From assembly GCA_013373375.1 (NCBI GenBank), contig JABXHY010000004.1:1-64000 (forward strand): a stretch of DNA of 64,000 bases, written 5' to 3'. Position 1 is the stretch's first letter; the number at the start of each line of letters is the position of its first letter. Positions 49,900 to 58,745 of the stretch are shown here, one piece after another. The stretch is from Gammaproteobacteria bacterium. GTDB lineage: Bacteria > Pseudomonadota > Gammaproteobacteria > Enterobacterales > Kangiellaceae. Below the pieces are notes generated by a model. That model worked only from the letters and a program-made list of their open reading frames with translations, was not told where the DNA came from and ran no database searches. A program made the position numbers and the translations under genes.

Positions 49900-50801
49900 T
49901 TTAGCCTCCCATTAAACATTAAAAATAAAAGTGCTTGTTGTGCGGTCATTCTGTTGCGTGCTTGCTGATACATAATTGATTTATCAGAATCACAAACCTC
50001 AGCAGTCACTTCTTCTCCACGATGAACCGGCTGACAATGCATAAAAAACTCCGCCTTGGTTTGGCTCATTAATGATTGATTAACCTGATAGGGCTGATAT
50101 ATAGAAGACAAATTATTGGCCAATTTTTTTGCCCCCATTGATTGCCAGACATCGGTATAAATAACGTTGCATCGCTCAAGCTCCGCAGGGTCTTCTATCC
50201 ATTGAATATTGTCTGCAGAATCAAACGGCATATAATTCAAGAAATTATCTAGCATTGAATTTTTAGGAGTCACCAAAGTAAGGTGAAATCCCAGCTGAAC
50301 AGCAACATCAACCAACGATCGTGCAACGTTATTAAAGTCGCCTAGATAAGCAACACACCATTCATCGAAGTTTGCATTAATTTCGAAAAGTGTTAGTGCA
50401 TCAGCTAGTGCCTGACATGGATGATGTTGATCGCAAAGAGCGTTAATCACTGGGATAGAAGCATGCTCATTTAAATCAGCTAATGTTGAGTGGCTGTCTA
50501 CTCGGGCAATTACGCCCTGGTACCACTGCTCTAGATTATTAGCGAGGTCATGAACAGATTCTCGTGTGCCAATTTTCTCCTGCTGCATGTTAAAAAAATG
50601 TGCGACTCCACCCATCTTTTCAATACCTACAGAAAAGCTGGCTCGCGTTCGTAAACTTGGCTTTTCAAATAACATTGCAAAATGTTGCTTTTCCAATGCT
50701 CGCTCATATTTTTCAGGAGCTTTTTTAATGTCTAAAGCGGTCTCTAAAATATCTTTTATCGTCGCGCTTTGGAGGTCATTAATTCTAAGAAACGATGACA
50801 T
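49896..50801 (-). CDS. argF: ornithine carbamoyltransferase
   Basis: A 301-residue transcarbamylase. The carbamoyl-phosphate motif is [10 protein letters not shown], the HPCQ motif is [11 protein letters not shown], and the ornithine SMG loop is [11 protein letters not shown]. The usual HCLP motif reads [12 protein letters not shown], with Gln for Leu; the Cys is kept. The SMG loop argues for ornithine rather than acetyl-ornithine. It makes citrulline in arginine synthesis. It lies 70 bases after argC with no argB between, and this gap carries an inverted repeat CAATTGC/GCAATTG (50846-50864). Confidence 0.94.
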   Translation of the reverse strand: MSSFLRINDLQSATIKDILETALDIKKAPEKYERALEKQHFAMLFEKPSLRTRASFSVGIEKMGGVAHFFNMQQEKIGTRESVHDLANNLEQWYQGVIARVDSHSTLADLNEHASIPVINALCDQHHPCQALADALTLFEINANFDEWCVAYLGDFNNVARSLVDVAVQLGFHLTLVTPKNSMLDNFLNYMPFDSADNIQWIEDPAELERCNVIYTDVWQSMGAKKLANNLSSIYQPYQVNQSLMSQTKAEFFMHCQPVHRGEEVTAEVCDSDKSIMYQQARNRMTAQQALLFLMFNGRLK

Positions 50802-50871
50802 GGCTTACCTCTAAAAAATCGGTGTTAAGTAATCTTTGGCTAACTCAATTGCAATACGCAATTGACTTGAT

Positions 50872-51927
50872 TCATTTAGAGCTGTCATTGAATTCATGCT
50901 CTGTATTAGTTTGGTATAAGCCAAGATTTTCAGCCCAGTTGTGTGAAAGGTTGCAACATTGAATAGCAGCACTTGCGGCTCCTTTCATTAAGTTATCTAT
51001 CACGCCAAAAATTTGTATTGTATGGGTTCGAGGAAGATAGCGAACTGCTATGTGAACAAAAGGCGTTTTCTCAACATGGTGGATGGCAGGAATTGCTTCT
51101 ACAATTTTGACGAATGCTGAGTCATCGTAGTAAGACTGGTACATCTCATGCAATTTACTTTGTGAGAAGTTATGCTCTTGCTCCTTTGACAACTGCAAGG
51201 TGACCGATGCGAATATACCTCTTTTAAAATTGCCAACATGAGGAGTGAACACAACAGGCGCTTTAATTGCTTGCTCAATTTCAGGTGAATGTCGATGGTT
51301 GCCAACCCCATAAGCTTGCAAGCTAATTTCACAGAAAGAAGTACCTAGCTTTGCACCTCTCCCTGCTCCACTAACGCCACTTACAGCGTTAATTATTGGA
51401 GTACCAAGATCGACTCCAGAAGCAACTAATGGAGCAAGTGATAAAATCGAAACTGAGGAATAACAACCTGCAACTGCAATAAGTGAGGCATTTTTTAATT
51501 CAGTTCCAGTAAGCTCAGGTAAACCATAAACCGACTGTGCTAGTAACTGACTCGCTTTTCCTTCAATTTCATAGTATTGCCAGGCAGATTCAACATCTTT
51601 TAATCGAAATGCACCCGAAAGATCGATGACTTTCTTATCGAGACCAATGAGTGAGGGAACAACCTGGGCACTAAGTTCATGAGGGGTCGCAAGAAAAATA
51701 ATATCGGCTGCATTCGCGTCCAACTGTTCCCAAGATTGAAAATAGTATTTGCTCGCACCTGAAATGCTACAAAACTCTGGAAACAGCTCACATAACGATT
51801 TATCCAGTGAGTCGCTAGAAGAGGATACCGCGAGAGCTATCAGTTGCAGCTTTGGATGCTGCAGAATTAGTTGAATTAACTGAGAACCAGAATACCCACT
51901 GGCGCCTAAAACTATACACTTTTTCAT
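50872..51927 (-). CDS. argC: N-acetyl-gamma-glutamyl-phosphate reductase
   Basis: A 351-residue NADP-dependent reductase. The N-terminal nucleotide loop is LGASGYSGSQLIQL, and the catalytic Cys is in VAGCYSSVSILSLAPL. A conserved His-containing stretch (TPHVGNFKRGIFASV) is present. It reduces the product of ArgB in the acetyl pathway. The ribosome site AGGAAGG (7 bases before ATG) lies partly in a hairpin. argR is 42 bases upstream on the same strand. Confidence 0.96.
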   Translation of the reverse strand: MKKCIVLGASGYSGSQLIQLILQHPKLQLIALAVSSSSDSLDKSLCELFPEFCSISGASKYYFQSWEQLDANAADIIFLATPHELSAQVVPSLIGLDKKVIDLSGAFRLKDVESAWQYYEIEGKASQLLAQSVYGLPELTGTELKNASLIAVAGCYSSVSILSLAPLVASGVDLGTPIINAVSGVSGAGRGAKLGTSFCEISLQAYGVGNHRHSPEIEQAIKAPVVFTPHVGNFKRGIFASVTLQLSKEQEHNFSQSKLHEMYQSYYDDSAFVKIVEAIPAIHHVEKTPFVHIAVRYLPRTHTIQIFGVIDNLMKGAASAAIQCCNLSHNWAENLGLYQTNTEHEFNDSSK

Positions 51928-51936
51928 TACAAAACC

Positions 51937-51952
51937 TTCCTGCCCGCAGGAA
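51937..51952 (-). promoter_or_regulatory. hairpin masking the argC ribosome binding site
   Basis: In the argR-argC mRNA the stem TTCCTG/CAGGAA with loop CGGG contains AGGAA of the argC ribosome site AGGAAGG. Just upstream, CCCGC (51963-51967) can pair with the GCGGG that forms the loop and its first base, offering an alternative pairing. This suggests translational control of argC, or simple local structure. Confidence 0.4.
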
Positions 51953-51969
51953 AGTTTCGCCCGCGGGAA

Positions 51970-52416
51970 TTAAATTAAGTTTTCAATTTCTCTTTTAAGT
52001 TGCATTGCGTCTTCTTCGCTTCGTGTTGCAATAAATACTGTATCGTCGCCTGAAATATTTCCAACCACTAATGGCAGCTTAATATTATCCAGTTCGTATC
52101 CTATTGCCTGCGCGCGCCCAGGTTGAGTTTTTAGGACGAGCATATTGCTAGCAACTTCGGCCGACACTAAAAGAGTTTGCAACACTTTTTTGAGTTCATT
52201 TTTAGTGGCCCTTACGGGCGCAGCTTCGTTTCCAAGTACATAACCTTCTGGTCCTTTCCAGATACCAAGTTCATTCAAATCTCGCGACAATGTTGTTTGT
52301 GTCGCTTTAATATTTCTCTCAAGAAGCAGCTCAACCAATTTTTCCTGATTTGGAATAATATGGTTTGCGATAAGTTCTTTAATGGCTGTTTGCCTTACTT
52401 GTTTTTCAGACATCAT
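51970..52416 (-). CDS. argR: arginine repressor
   Basis: A 148-residue regulator. The N-terminal winged helix has QTTLSRDLNELGIWK and the C-terminal hexamer/arginine domain has VGNISGDDTVFIATRSEEDA, where the GDD motif binds arginine. Start ATG 52416 or the next ATG at 52413; GGGG upstream fits the second slightly better. It lies first in the minus-strand argR-argC-argF-argG-argH unit, so it should control its own operon through the palindrome upstream. Confidence 0.96.
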   Translation of the reverse strand: MMSEKQVRQTAIKELIANHIIPNQEKLVELLLERNIKATQTTLSRDLNELGIWKGPEGYVLGNEAAPVRATKNELKKVLQTLLVSAEVASNMLVLKTQPGRAQAIGYELDNIKLPLVVGNISGDDTVFIATRSEEDAMQLKREIENLI

Positions 52417-52443
52417 TACCCCACAGCGTCTAATCTACACAAC

Positions 52444-52483
52444 CAAGAATATTTATGCAATAATAAATGCATAAATATTCCAT
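52444..52483. promoter_or_regulatory. ArgR operator: two ARG boxes between argR and argE
   Basis: A perfect inverted repeat, GAATATTTATGCA (52447-52459) and TGCATAAATATTC (52468-52480), spans 34 bases with an 8-base spacer. It contains two 18-base ARG-box-like sites in opposite orientation, ATTGCATAAATATTCTTG (reverse of 52444-52461) and AATGCATAAATATTCCAT (52466-52483), 4 bases apart. Each matches most fixed positions of the TNTGNATWWWWATNCANA consensus. It sits between the divergent argR and argE genes, so it should serve both. Confidence 0.8.
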
Positions 52484-52511
52484 ATATCGATACCCATAGG
52501 CCATTATAACC

Positions 52512-53666
52512 GTGTTCAAACCCAAATTAATGCATAATCTTCTTGCGCCTTTAATCGCTGCCAACACTGTAAGCGCTGATTTACAGGCAAATGACATGAG
52601 TAACCATAATGGTTTAGAGATCTTAGCTAACCAACTGGAAAGATTACAGTTCGATTGTCATATACTTCCAGTCGATGAAGGTCGCGGCAAATGGAATTTG
52701 ATTGCGCATAGAGCCGGAACAGCAAGCAACCGACATGGATTATTATTTTCAGGCCATATCGATACGGTGGCAGCAGATGAGAGTCTTTGGTCTCACAATC
52801 CTTTCACTCTCCGCAGCCACTCAGATCTATTCTTTGGGTTGGGCGTAACCGATATGAAAGGCTTTTTCGCGGTTTTGGTTTCGATACTGCAAAACCTGGA
52901 AATGCAGAATAAACTCCCTATCACCATTGTCGCGACAGCGGACGAAGAAACGACTATGGCAGGAGCTCGAGCTCTAGCAGCCGAAATGTTCTCACAGCCG
53001 GCACTCGCCATTCTGGGCGAGCCAACTCGAATGCGTCCTGTTCTTTCGCATAAAGGCTATCTTGCTTACCAGCTAAGGTTGCACAGCACCGGCGGTCACT
53101 CAAGCTTTCCTGATGCGAATAAAAACTGTATAAATGCCGTTACAAGTGTCAATCAGGCTTTAATCAACAAAGCGTCACAATGGAAGAGCCAGATACGCCA
53201 TCCTGAATTTTCAGTGCCTTTTCCTACTATCAACTTGGGCGCTCTACACGCCGGAGATTCCGTTAATAAGATTTGCTCTCATCTCACTTTAAACTTTGAT
53301 GTCAGACCAACTCCGGGACTTTCTAGCGAGCAAATCTTTACTGAACTCAACCAAGCAATTAAACAATCACTGAAAGGGTATAAGGTACACTATGAATTAA
53401 ACGACCTTTATTTACCGGTGACTTCATTCGCCAGCAGCGCTACAGACGATCGAAAAGACGTCATTCAACAACACTGTAGCTGCCACTTTGCTCATGAAAA
53501 CTACGTCACTGAGGCAGGATTTTTTGAGCGACTCGGAATTCCGACGATAGTGCTTGGACCGGGATCGATCGAGCAAGCGCATCAGGTCAATGAGTTTGTC
53601 AGTTGGGAGCAACTTACGCTAGCGCACAACATCTACGCTAAACTGATTCACCAATGGTGCTATTAA
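52512..53666 (+). CDS. argE: acetylornithine deacetylase
   Basis: A 384-residue metallopeptidase-fold enzyme (M20 family) that removes the acetyl group from acetylornithine. Metal ligands are in LFSGHIDTVAADES, GVTDMKGFFAV and TADEETTMAGAR; the C-terminal HQVNEFVSWEQL is typical. The listed start is GTG 52512; ATG 52530 is an alternative, and neither has a strong ribosome site. It is divergent from argR. Together with argH(A) it fits the linear acetyl pathway of enteric and vibrio type. Confidence 0.95.
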   Translation: MFKPKLMHNLLAPLIAANTVSADLQANDMSNHNGLEILANQLERLQFDCHILPVDEGRGKWNLIAHRAGTASNRHGLLFSGHIDTVAADESLWSHNPFTLRSHSDLFFGLGVTDMKGFFAVLVSILQNLEMQNKLPITIVATADEETTMAGARALAAEMFSQPALAILGEPTRMRPVLSHKGYLAYQLRLHSTGGHSSFPDANKNCINAVTSVNQALINKASQWKSQIRHPEFSVPFPTINLGALHAGDSVNKICSHLTLNFDVRPTPGLSSEQIFTELNQAIKQSLKGYKVHYELNDLYLPVTSFASSATDDRKDVIQQHCSCHFAHENYVTEAGFFERLGIPTIVLGPGSIEQAHQVNEFVSWEQLTLAHNIYAKLIHQWCY

Positions 53667-53966
53667 ATGCTTTTCTGCTAGCAATCCTGGTGGTATAAGA
53701 CTGCGATGATAATGATCAGGTAAAAACGCCATAAAAAGCCTTCAGACCATTAAGCAAATCATTGGAACAGCCATTTCGACGCCAATTACCGTCCTTGCAG
53801 GCTAATTCGGATCTTTTTATTGCTTAAAAAGTCCTCATCTGGTATAAAGTGCGCCCTCGTTTTCATACGACTTTTTGGTATCAAGTTTTAGATACCTCGT
53901 ATCGCCGGATACAGTTATATCTGATAACAGGCGAACAGCAAGAATTTTGTGGTTTTGGAGGCAAAT
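53667..53966 (+). other. gene-free gap before rpmB
   Basis: This 300-base gap has no convincing gene. Its right-hand part holds the rpmB promoter and a ~115-base leader with short repeats of ATACG/ATACC type. The first ~150 bases show nothing I can recognise. Confidence 0.6.
53820..53848 (+). promoter_or_regulatory. rpmB-rpmG promoter
   Basis: TTGCTT (53820-53825) and TATAAA (53843-53848) are separated by 17 bases. They resemble sigma-70 hexamers at 4/6 and 5/6, and a GC-rich stretch follows the -10 box, as in many ribosomal-protein promoters. The start codon of rpmB is ~118 bases downstream. Confidence 0.6.
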
Positions 53967-54203
53967 ATGTCACGAGTATGTCAAGTTACGGGCAAGCGCC
54001 CAACTGTGGGAAACAATGTTTCTCACGCTAAAAATAGAACTAAGCGTCGTTTTTTACCAAATCTTCACTCTCACCGTTTTTGGGTAGAAGGTGAAAAACG
54101 TTTCGTAAAATTACGTGTTTCTGCTAAAGGAATGCGCATTATCGACAAGCAAGGCATTGAGACTGTGCTTGAAAAAATCCGCGCTCGCGGCGAAAAAGTG
54201 TAA
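53967..54203 (+). CDS. rpmB: 50S ribosomal protein L28
   Basis: A 78-residue protein starting at ATG 53967 ([12 protein letters not shown]), with GGAGG 6 bases upstream. Signatures are [19 protein letters not shown] and [17 protein letters not shown]. It is basic and of normal length. rpmG follows 12 bases later. Confidence 0.98.
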   Translation: MSRVCQVTGKRPTVGNNVSHAKNRTKRRFLPNLHSHRFWVEGEKRFVKLRVSAKGMRIIDKQGIETVLEKIRARGEKV

Positions 54204-54215
54204 GGAGAGTGAATC

Positions 54216-54386
54216 ATGGCGAAAAATGGTGCACGCGATAAAATCAAATTAGTTTCAAGCGCTGGTACTGGTCACTACTACACGACCGACAAAAACAAGC
54301 GCAACACTCCTCAAAAATTGGAGTTCAAAAAATACGATCCTGTGGTTCGTAAGCACGTAATGTATAAGGAAGCGAAAATCAAATAA
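54216..54386 (+). CDS. rpmG: 50S ribosomal protein L33
   Basis: A 56-residue basic protein, [19 protein letters not shown] onward, ending [11 protein letters not shown]. It matches L33, with [20 protein letters not shown] in the middle. AAGGAG lies 8 bases before ATG. It lacks the paired CxxC zinc ligands and so is the zinc-independent form. It follows rpmB, as in most gammaproteobacteria. Confidence 0.97.
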   Translation: MAKNGARDKIKLVSSAGTGHYYTTDKNKRNTPQKLEFKKYDPVVRKHVMYKEAKIK

Positions 54387-54411
54387 TTGCTTTGCCTCCA
54401 AGCATTATTGG

Positions 54412-54438
54412 AAAGCCCAGCTTATTGCTGGGCTTTTT
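54412..54438 (+). terminator. terminator after rpmG
   Basis: The stem AAAGCCCAGC/GCTGGGCTTT has 10 pairs and loop TTATT, followed by TT and an AT-rich stretch. It lies 25 bases after rpmG. Confidence 0.9.
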
Positions 54439-54515
54439 AGTTTTAACATTTCGAAAGTAAACTCAGGGCTTTGTGCTACGCTTAAAATAACAGCAATAGC
54501 AAACGAATCACCTGA

Positions 54516-55745
54516 ATGACCCAAGTCAATTCTGACGACGAAAGCGCACCAGACATCCTACTCGCTCGCCAGCCAATATTTGATAGGAACCTGAAGCTAT
54601 TTGGTTATGAGCTCCTTTATCGGCAAAACCATCAAAGTGAACACGCTCAATTTTTATGCGGAGATCATGCAACATCATCCGTTTTGCTGAATAATTATGC
54701 GTCTCTGTCTCAAGCAACAGAGCACCACCGAGTACCTGCGTTTATCAACATCACAGAAAGTTTATTAAAAGCAGACGAACTTCTACCTGTTAATCCAAAT
54801 CAAGTTATCCTAGAGGTTCTAGAAGACGTGACACCGGATGACGCTTTACTTGCATCAGTAAAGAAATATAAGGAGCTCGGCTTTAAAATAGCATTAGACG
54901 ATTATCCGTTTACCGATTCTTTTGAGCGCCTGCTGGAATACGCAGACTTTATTAAAGTTGATGTTCTGAACTATAAATTATCTGAACTAACGGCAAAACT
55001 GGATCATCTAAAAAACTTCAATACACAATTACTTGCTGAAAAAGTCGAGGACTACGACGACTATGTCGAGTGCTTAAAGCGAGGCTTTCATTTGTTCCAA
55101 GGCTATTTTTTCGAGCGTCCCCAAATCGTCCGTGGAAAGACAATTTCCAGTAATAAGCAATTAATTCTTGATCTCCTCAAGAGTGTTTACTCTGCAGACG
55201 CAGACCCTGAAAAAATAGCGATTAAAGTATCACAAGACGCTCAACTAAGTTACAAACTACTAAGAATTATTAATTCTGCTGCCTATGGCCTGAACCGCAA
55301 GATCCATTCAGTGAAAGAGGCTATCGTATTTTTAGGATTCGATCAGTTAAAGCGCTGGATTACGTTACTATCCTTTTCATCCAGTGATGCCCCCCCATCT
55401 GAATTATTGCGCACACTGCTGATTCGAGGACGTAGCTGTGAACTTATCGCCAAGCAACTCAATAAAGAGGATCCGGAAAGCTACTTTACAGCGGGCTTAT
55501 TTTCAGGAATAGACTCTCTTTTTAACATCGACCTGAATTACCTGATAAGCGAGTTGCCATTAGATAACGATATCAAATTAGGAATTTTACAATACCACGG
55601 AGTTGTGGGTGAAATTTTAAAAGCAACGGTACAGTTTGAGCACGCGGACTGGGATAATCTTAGCTCAGCTATTGATCCTCAAATTATCAACCAATGTTAC
55701 TTCTCGGCAATACGTTGGTGTGATGAAATGACCGCTAACTTTTAG
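54516..55745 (+). CDS. EAL-HDOD (YuxH-type) signalling protein
   Basis: A 409-residue cytoplasmic protein. Residues ~14-200 are an EAL-like domain in which the motif reads YELLYR and the region ALDDYPFTDSFERLLEYADFIKVD keeps part of the metal region only. Residues ~205-400 are an HDOD domain (VSQDAQLSYKLLRIINSAAYGLNRKIHSVKEAIVFLG). Proteins of this build usually do not hydrolyse c-di-GMP; known relatives such as Vibrio CdgJ influence motility and flagella. It has its own region between rpmG and the ABC genes. Confidence 0.93.
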   Translation: MTQVNSDDESAPDILLARQPIFDRNLKLFGYELLYRQNHQSEHAQFLCGDHATSSVLLNNYASLSQATEHHRVPAFINITESLLKADELLPVNPNQVILEVLEDVTPDDALLASVKKYKELGFKIALDDYPFTDSFERLLEYADFIKVDVLNYKLSELTAKLDHLKNFNTQLLAEKVEDYDDYVECLKRGFHLFQGYFFERPQIVRGKTISSNKQLILDLLKSVYSADADPEKIAIKVSQDAQLSYKLLRIINSAAYGLNRKIHSVKEAIVFLGFDQLKRWITLLSFSSSDAPPSELLRTLLIRGRSCELIAKQLNKEDPESYFTAGLFSGIDSLFNIDLNYLISELPLDNDIKLGILQYHGVVGEILKATVQFEHADWDNLSSAIDPQIINQCYFSAIRWCDEMTANF

Positions 55746-55812
55746 CCTTCTAGTTGATTTTTCACTTCGCATTAAGCACAATCGACGCAACTAAAATACA
55801 AGAACATTCACA

Positions 55813-56733
55813 ATGTCACTCTGTGTCACACAGCTAAAAACTCATCTGCACAACAATAATGTTCCGGCATTAAATCTAAATTGTGCATCAGGACAGCTTG
55901 TCGGAATCGTAGGTTCTAATGGCGCAGGTAAGTCGACTTTTTTAAAATTAATTGCTGGTGTCCTTGAGCCGACTGACGGTGACGTAACTCTATCAAATGT
56001 GTCTCTGCTTGAGAAGTCCAGAGAGTTTAAAAGTCGTATCGGCTATTGTCCTGACGTGTTACCAGTGATAAGTGAGCTTACTGTTGCTCTTTTTTTGAAG
56101 ATTGCAGTAATAGCCAAATTGAATCTAAATAAAAATACAGACATCGCGACAACTCTCAATGACCTACTTACAAAGTTTAATCTAATTAAACTTGCTAACA
56201 AATCAATGTCACAACTATCATTAGGCGAACGACAAAGATTAAATCTGGCGCAAGCGTTATGTAATAATCCCGAATTGTTGATTTTAGATGAACCTCTAAA
56301 CGGACTCGACCCGTCTCAGCAGGAACTGTTCTGGGAGCACACTCAAAACAAAACTGGCCTTAAAATTATAGCCAGTCATCATTTTAGCGAACTTCTAGAT
56401 AAATGTGACCGCTTGATAATTATTGAGCAACATAAAATTGTTACCGACATTACATTATCTTCCCATCAGTATTTATATGTATTGAGTGAAGAGTTTATAG
56501 GTAACGATATATCGAATCAAAATAGCTCTACAACAGGAAAGTTAGACTCTAATGCTACTATTGAAAGTGCTTCGTTTGAGTATATTTCTCAGAATAGAAA
56601 GATATTAGGTTTCGGTGAACCTCCCTCTGAAAGATTTGTAAAACAGTTTCCCACACCAATACTTGAAGGTCCACCAGCAATTATTTTACATCAGTTGTTT
56701 AAATTAGTTGCTCAAGGAAAGTGGCAATGGTAA
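55813..56733 (+). CDS. ABC transporter ATP-binding protein (GldA-like)
   Basis: A 306-residue ATPase. Walker A GSNGAGKSTFLK, Q-loop region, signature LSLGERQRLNLAQAL, Walker B LLILDEPLNGLDP and the switch His (IIASHH) are intact. The C-terminal ~80 residues resemble the regulatory tail of the CcmA/NatA branch. It pairs with the next gene, whose ATG lies within its last codons. Substrate unknown. Confidence 0.93.
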   Translation: MSLCVTQLKTHLHNNNVPALNLNCASGQLVGIVGSNGAGKSTFLKLIAGVLEPTDGDVTLSNVSLLEKSREFKSRIGYCPDVLPVISELTVALFLKIAVIAKLNLNKNTDIATTLNDLLTKFNLIKLANKSMSQLSLGERQRLNLAQALCNNPELLILDEPLNGLDPSQQELFWEHTQNKTGLKIIASHHFSELLDKCDRLIIIEQHKIVTDITLSSHQYLYVLSEEFIGNDISNQNSSTTGKLDSNATIESASFEYISQNRKILGFGEPPSERFVKQFPTPILEGPPAIILHQLFKLVAQGKWQW

Positions 56734-58745
56734 TAAATTTATTTTGGAATTTGCTAAAAAAAATTATTTTTTTGCCCGCTAATTTTTATATTTTTGCGAT
56801 CTATACTTTTTTAGTTGCGTTTTTCAATAACAGCTTTATTGGAAGTTTTTTAGAGGCTCAATCAGGAAACCGGAGTAATATGTCGGTAAGCACCGACATA
56901 TTGTTTCCACTTTCAAGCTTTTCTATTTTTTGTATTATTTTGATGCTTCCGCTGTGGGTAATACAATTAAAGCCCAGTAGAGTAAGTAATGGGCTTGATG
57001 AATTATTTTCGAGCTATCCTATTTCGAAAAGAGTCTGGTTTTTTATTGATGCTAGTATTTTGGTCTTTATTGCTTTAATTTTTCAAATTATCTTTAGTGC
57101 TATTCAACTTCCACTAATCCCAATATCCACTTTAGACTGGCCGGTTTTCTTCAGCATTCAAATCGCTCATCTGCTGGTTATTATGCTTGTTACCCTATTG
57201 TTGTGTATCACGCTACTGTTTAAACTTTCAACGGTTAAAGCACTTGTCACCAGTTATGGGATTCTTATTTTAATATGGTGCATTGAAGCCTTAATAGGAA
57301 GTGAGCTTGTTCACCCTATAATCGAAACACTCAATCCATTGGTTATCTATCAAACGCTTGCATTAGGTATCATCGATTACAGTAAACTACTTCAGTACTG
57401 CTTATACAATATCGCTTTAATATTCTGCTATGCAGTCTTTACAGCCAACACAACACCAAAAGTTAAGTGGCTTGTATTATCGACCACAATTATAAGTCTT
57501 TTAGTTGCTAATAATTTCAGCGAAAATGTAACCCTTCGGAAAGATATGACAAGTAACCAAAGATATTCGTTGCAGCCAAATCTAAGCCAGCTTTTAGAAG
57601 GCAATGACGAAATAAAAGTAGCCAGTTATCAACTTGACGAAATAGCACATCAAGAAGTCAACTTAAGATTACTAAACCCTTTGAAACAAAGACTTCTAGT
57701 TACAGAGGGAGCTCTTTCACAAGAGTTGCTGAGTCAAAATAACGCTGGCATTTTTATTGAGATTGAAAACAATCAATACTGGATCAACTATCCATTTAGC
57801 GAACATCCACAACAATTGCTAACAAAGCAAATGTTATTAAAGCAACAGCAGCAAAATAATTGGGTAGTTTTTAGCTCTGGACATCAAGAAATTTCATCGG
57901 AAGCCAATCAAGAAGGGGCAATCTCGACACTTAATAGCATATTGAAAAATCAAGGCTTCAAGCTCACGGAGTTAAACTTAAGAGAAACGAAAGCACTTCC
58001 AGATAATACCGCGTTACTGATTATCGCTTCTGCTAAAACATCTTGGATGCCAGCTGAAGTTACACAACTGATTGGTTATTTAGAGCGTGGAGGCAATCTA
58101 TTATGGCTAAGAGATCCAGATGATGCTTCAATTAAAACATTGGAAGAATATCTTGGCATTACTCGTCTAGACAGCACATTGATCGATCCTCGTGGCTACA
58201 GCAATGGAACTCCTCACCCTGCAATTCTCGTCACAGAACCGACGAGTAATCATCCGGTTGTTGCGAGTCTCACTAATGTCATTACCTTTCCATGGGCATC
58301 TGCTCTAGTAGAAATTCCTTCAAAAAACAATTGGAGTAAAACACCAATTATCAAAACCAATGCCCAAACTTGGACTGAGCTAAACGTGGAAGAGTCTAAC
58401 TTAGAATACAATGAAAGTGAGGGCGAATTACTCGGTAGTTTTGATGTTGTTTGGGAGCTGACTCGAAAGCAAGGCAGCAAAACCCAACAGGTGATTATCA
58501 CTGGTGACAGCCACTTCTTGACCGACAATATGATTGGTCAATACGACAATGCCCAGTTTGCTAATAATTTAATCCGTTGGTTAGTTTTGGACGAGCCTGT
58601 ACTCAATAACTTACCGTTACCGATTGACCGCAAATTAACGTTAAGCCCTGAAGTTAATTTTTTACTAAGCTGGATTTTACCTTTCGGACTCCCCGCTCTT
58701 TTTATTCTAATAGGCCTATTTAGATGGCGTCAAAAAACGACTTAA
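56727..58745 (+). CDS. ABC permease fused to GldG-like auxiliary domain
   Basis: ATG 56727, with AAGGA 8 bases upstream, is preferred over GTG 56721. The ~672-residue protein starts with about seven membrane helices (~10-260) of the GldF/ABC-2 permease type. After ~265 comes a GldG-like soluble region (TLRKDMTSNQRYSLQPNLSQLL; LLIIASAKTSWMPAEVTQLIGYLERGGNLLWLRDPDD; VIITGDSHFLTDNMIGQYDNAQFANNLIRWL), and a last helix (~648-668, FLLSWILPFGLPALFILIGLF). In Flavobacterium, GldA, GldF and GldG are separate gliding proteins; here F- and G-like parts are one chain. It is probably an exporter-like ABC complex without known cargo. Confidence 0.82.
   Translation: MVINLFWNLLKKIIFLPANFYIFAIYTFLVAFFNNSFIGSFLEAQSGNRSNMSVSTDILFPLSSFSIFCIILMLPLWVIQLKPSRVSNGLDELFSSYPISKRVWFFIDASILVFIALIFQIIFSAIQLPLIPISTLDWPVFFSIQIAHLLVIMLVTLLLCITLLFKLSTVKALVTSYGILILIWCIEALIGSELVHPIIETLNPLVIYQTLALGIIDYSKLLQYCLYNIALIFCYAVFTANTTPKVKWLVLSTTIISLLVANNFSENVTLRKDMTSNQRYSLQPNLSQLLEGNDEIKVASYQLDEIAHQEVNLRLLNPLKQRLLVTEGALSQELLSQNNAGIFIEIENNQYWINYPFSEHPQQLLTKQMLLKQQQQNNWVVFSSGHQEISSEANQEGAISTLNSILKNQGFKLTELNLRETKALPDNTALLIIASAKTSWMPAEVTQLIGYLERGGNLLWLRDPDDASIKTLEEYLGITRLDSTLIDPRGYSNGTPHPAILVTEPTSNHPVVASLTNVITFPWASALVEIPSKNNWSKTPIIKTNAQTWTELNVEESNLEYNESEGELLGSFDVVWELTRKQGSKTQQVIITGDSHFLTDNMIGQYDNAQFANNLIRWLVLDEPVLNNLPLPIDRKLTLSPEVNFLLSWILPFGLPALFILIGLFRWRQKTT

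Noticed and set aside
49896-50801. Acetylornithine carbamoyltransferase
   Set aside because: The ornithine SMG loop and HRGEEV context match ordinary ornithine carbamoyltransferase, and argE in the cluster implies deacetylation first.
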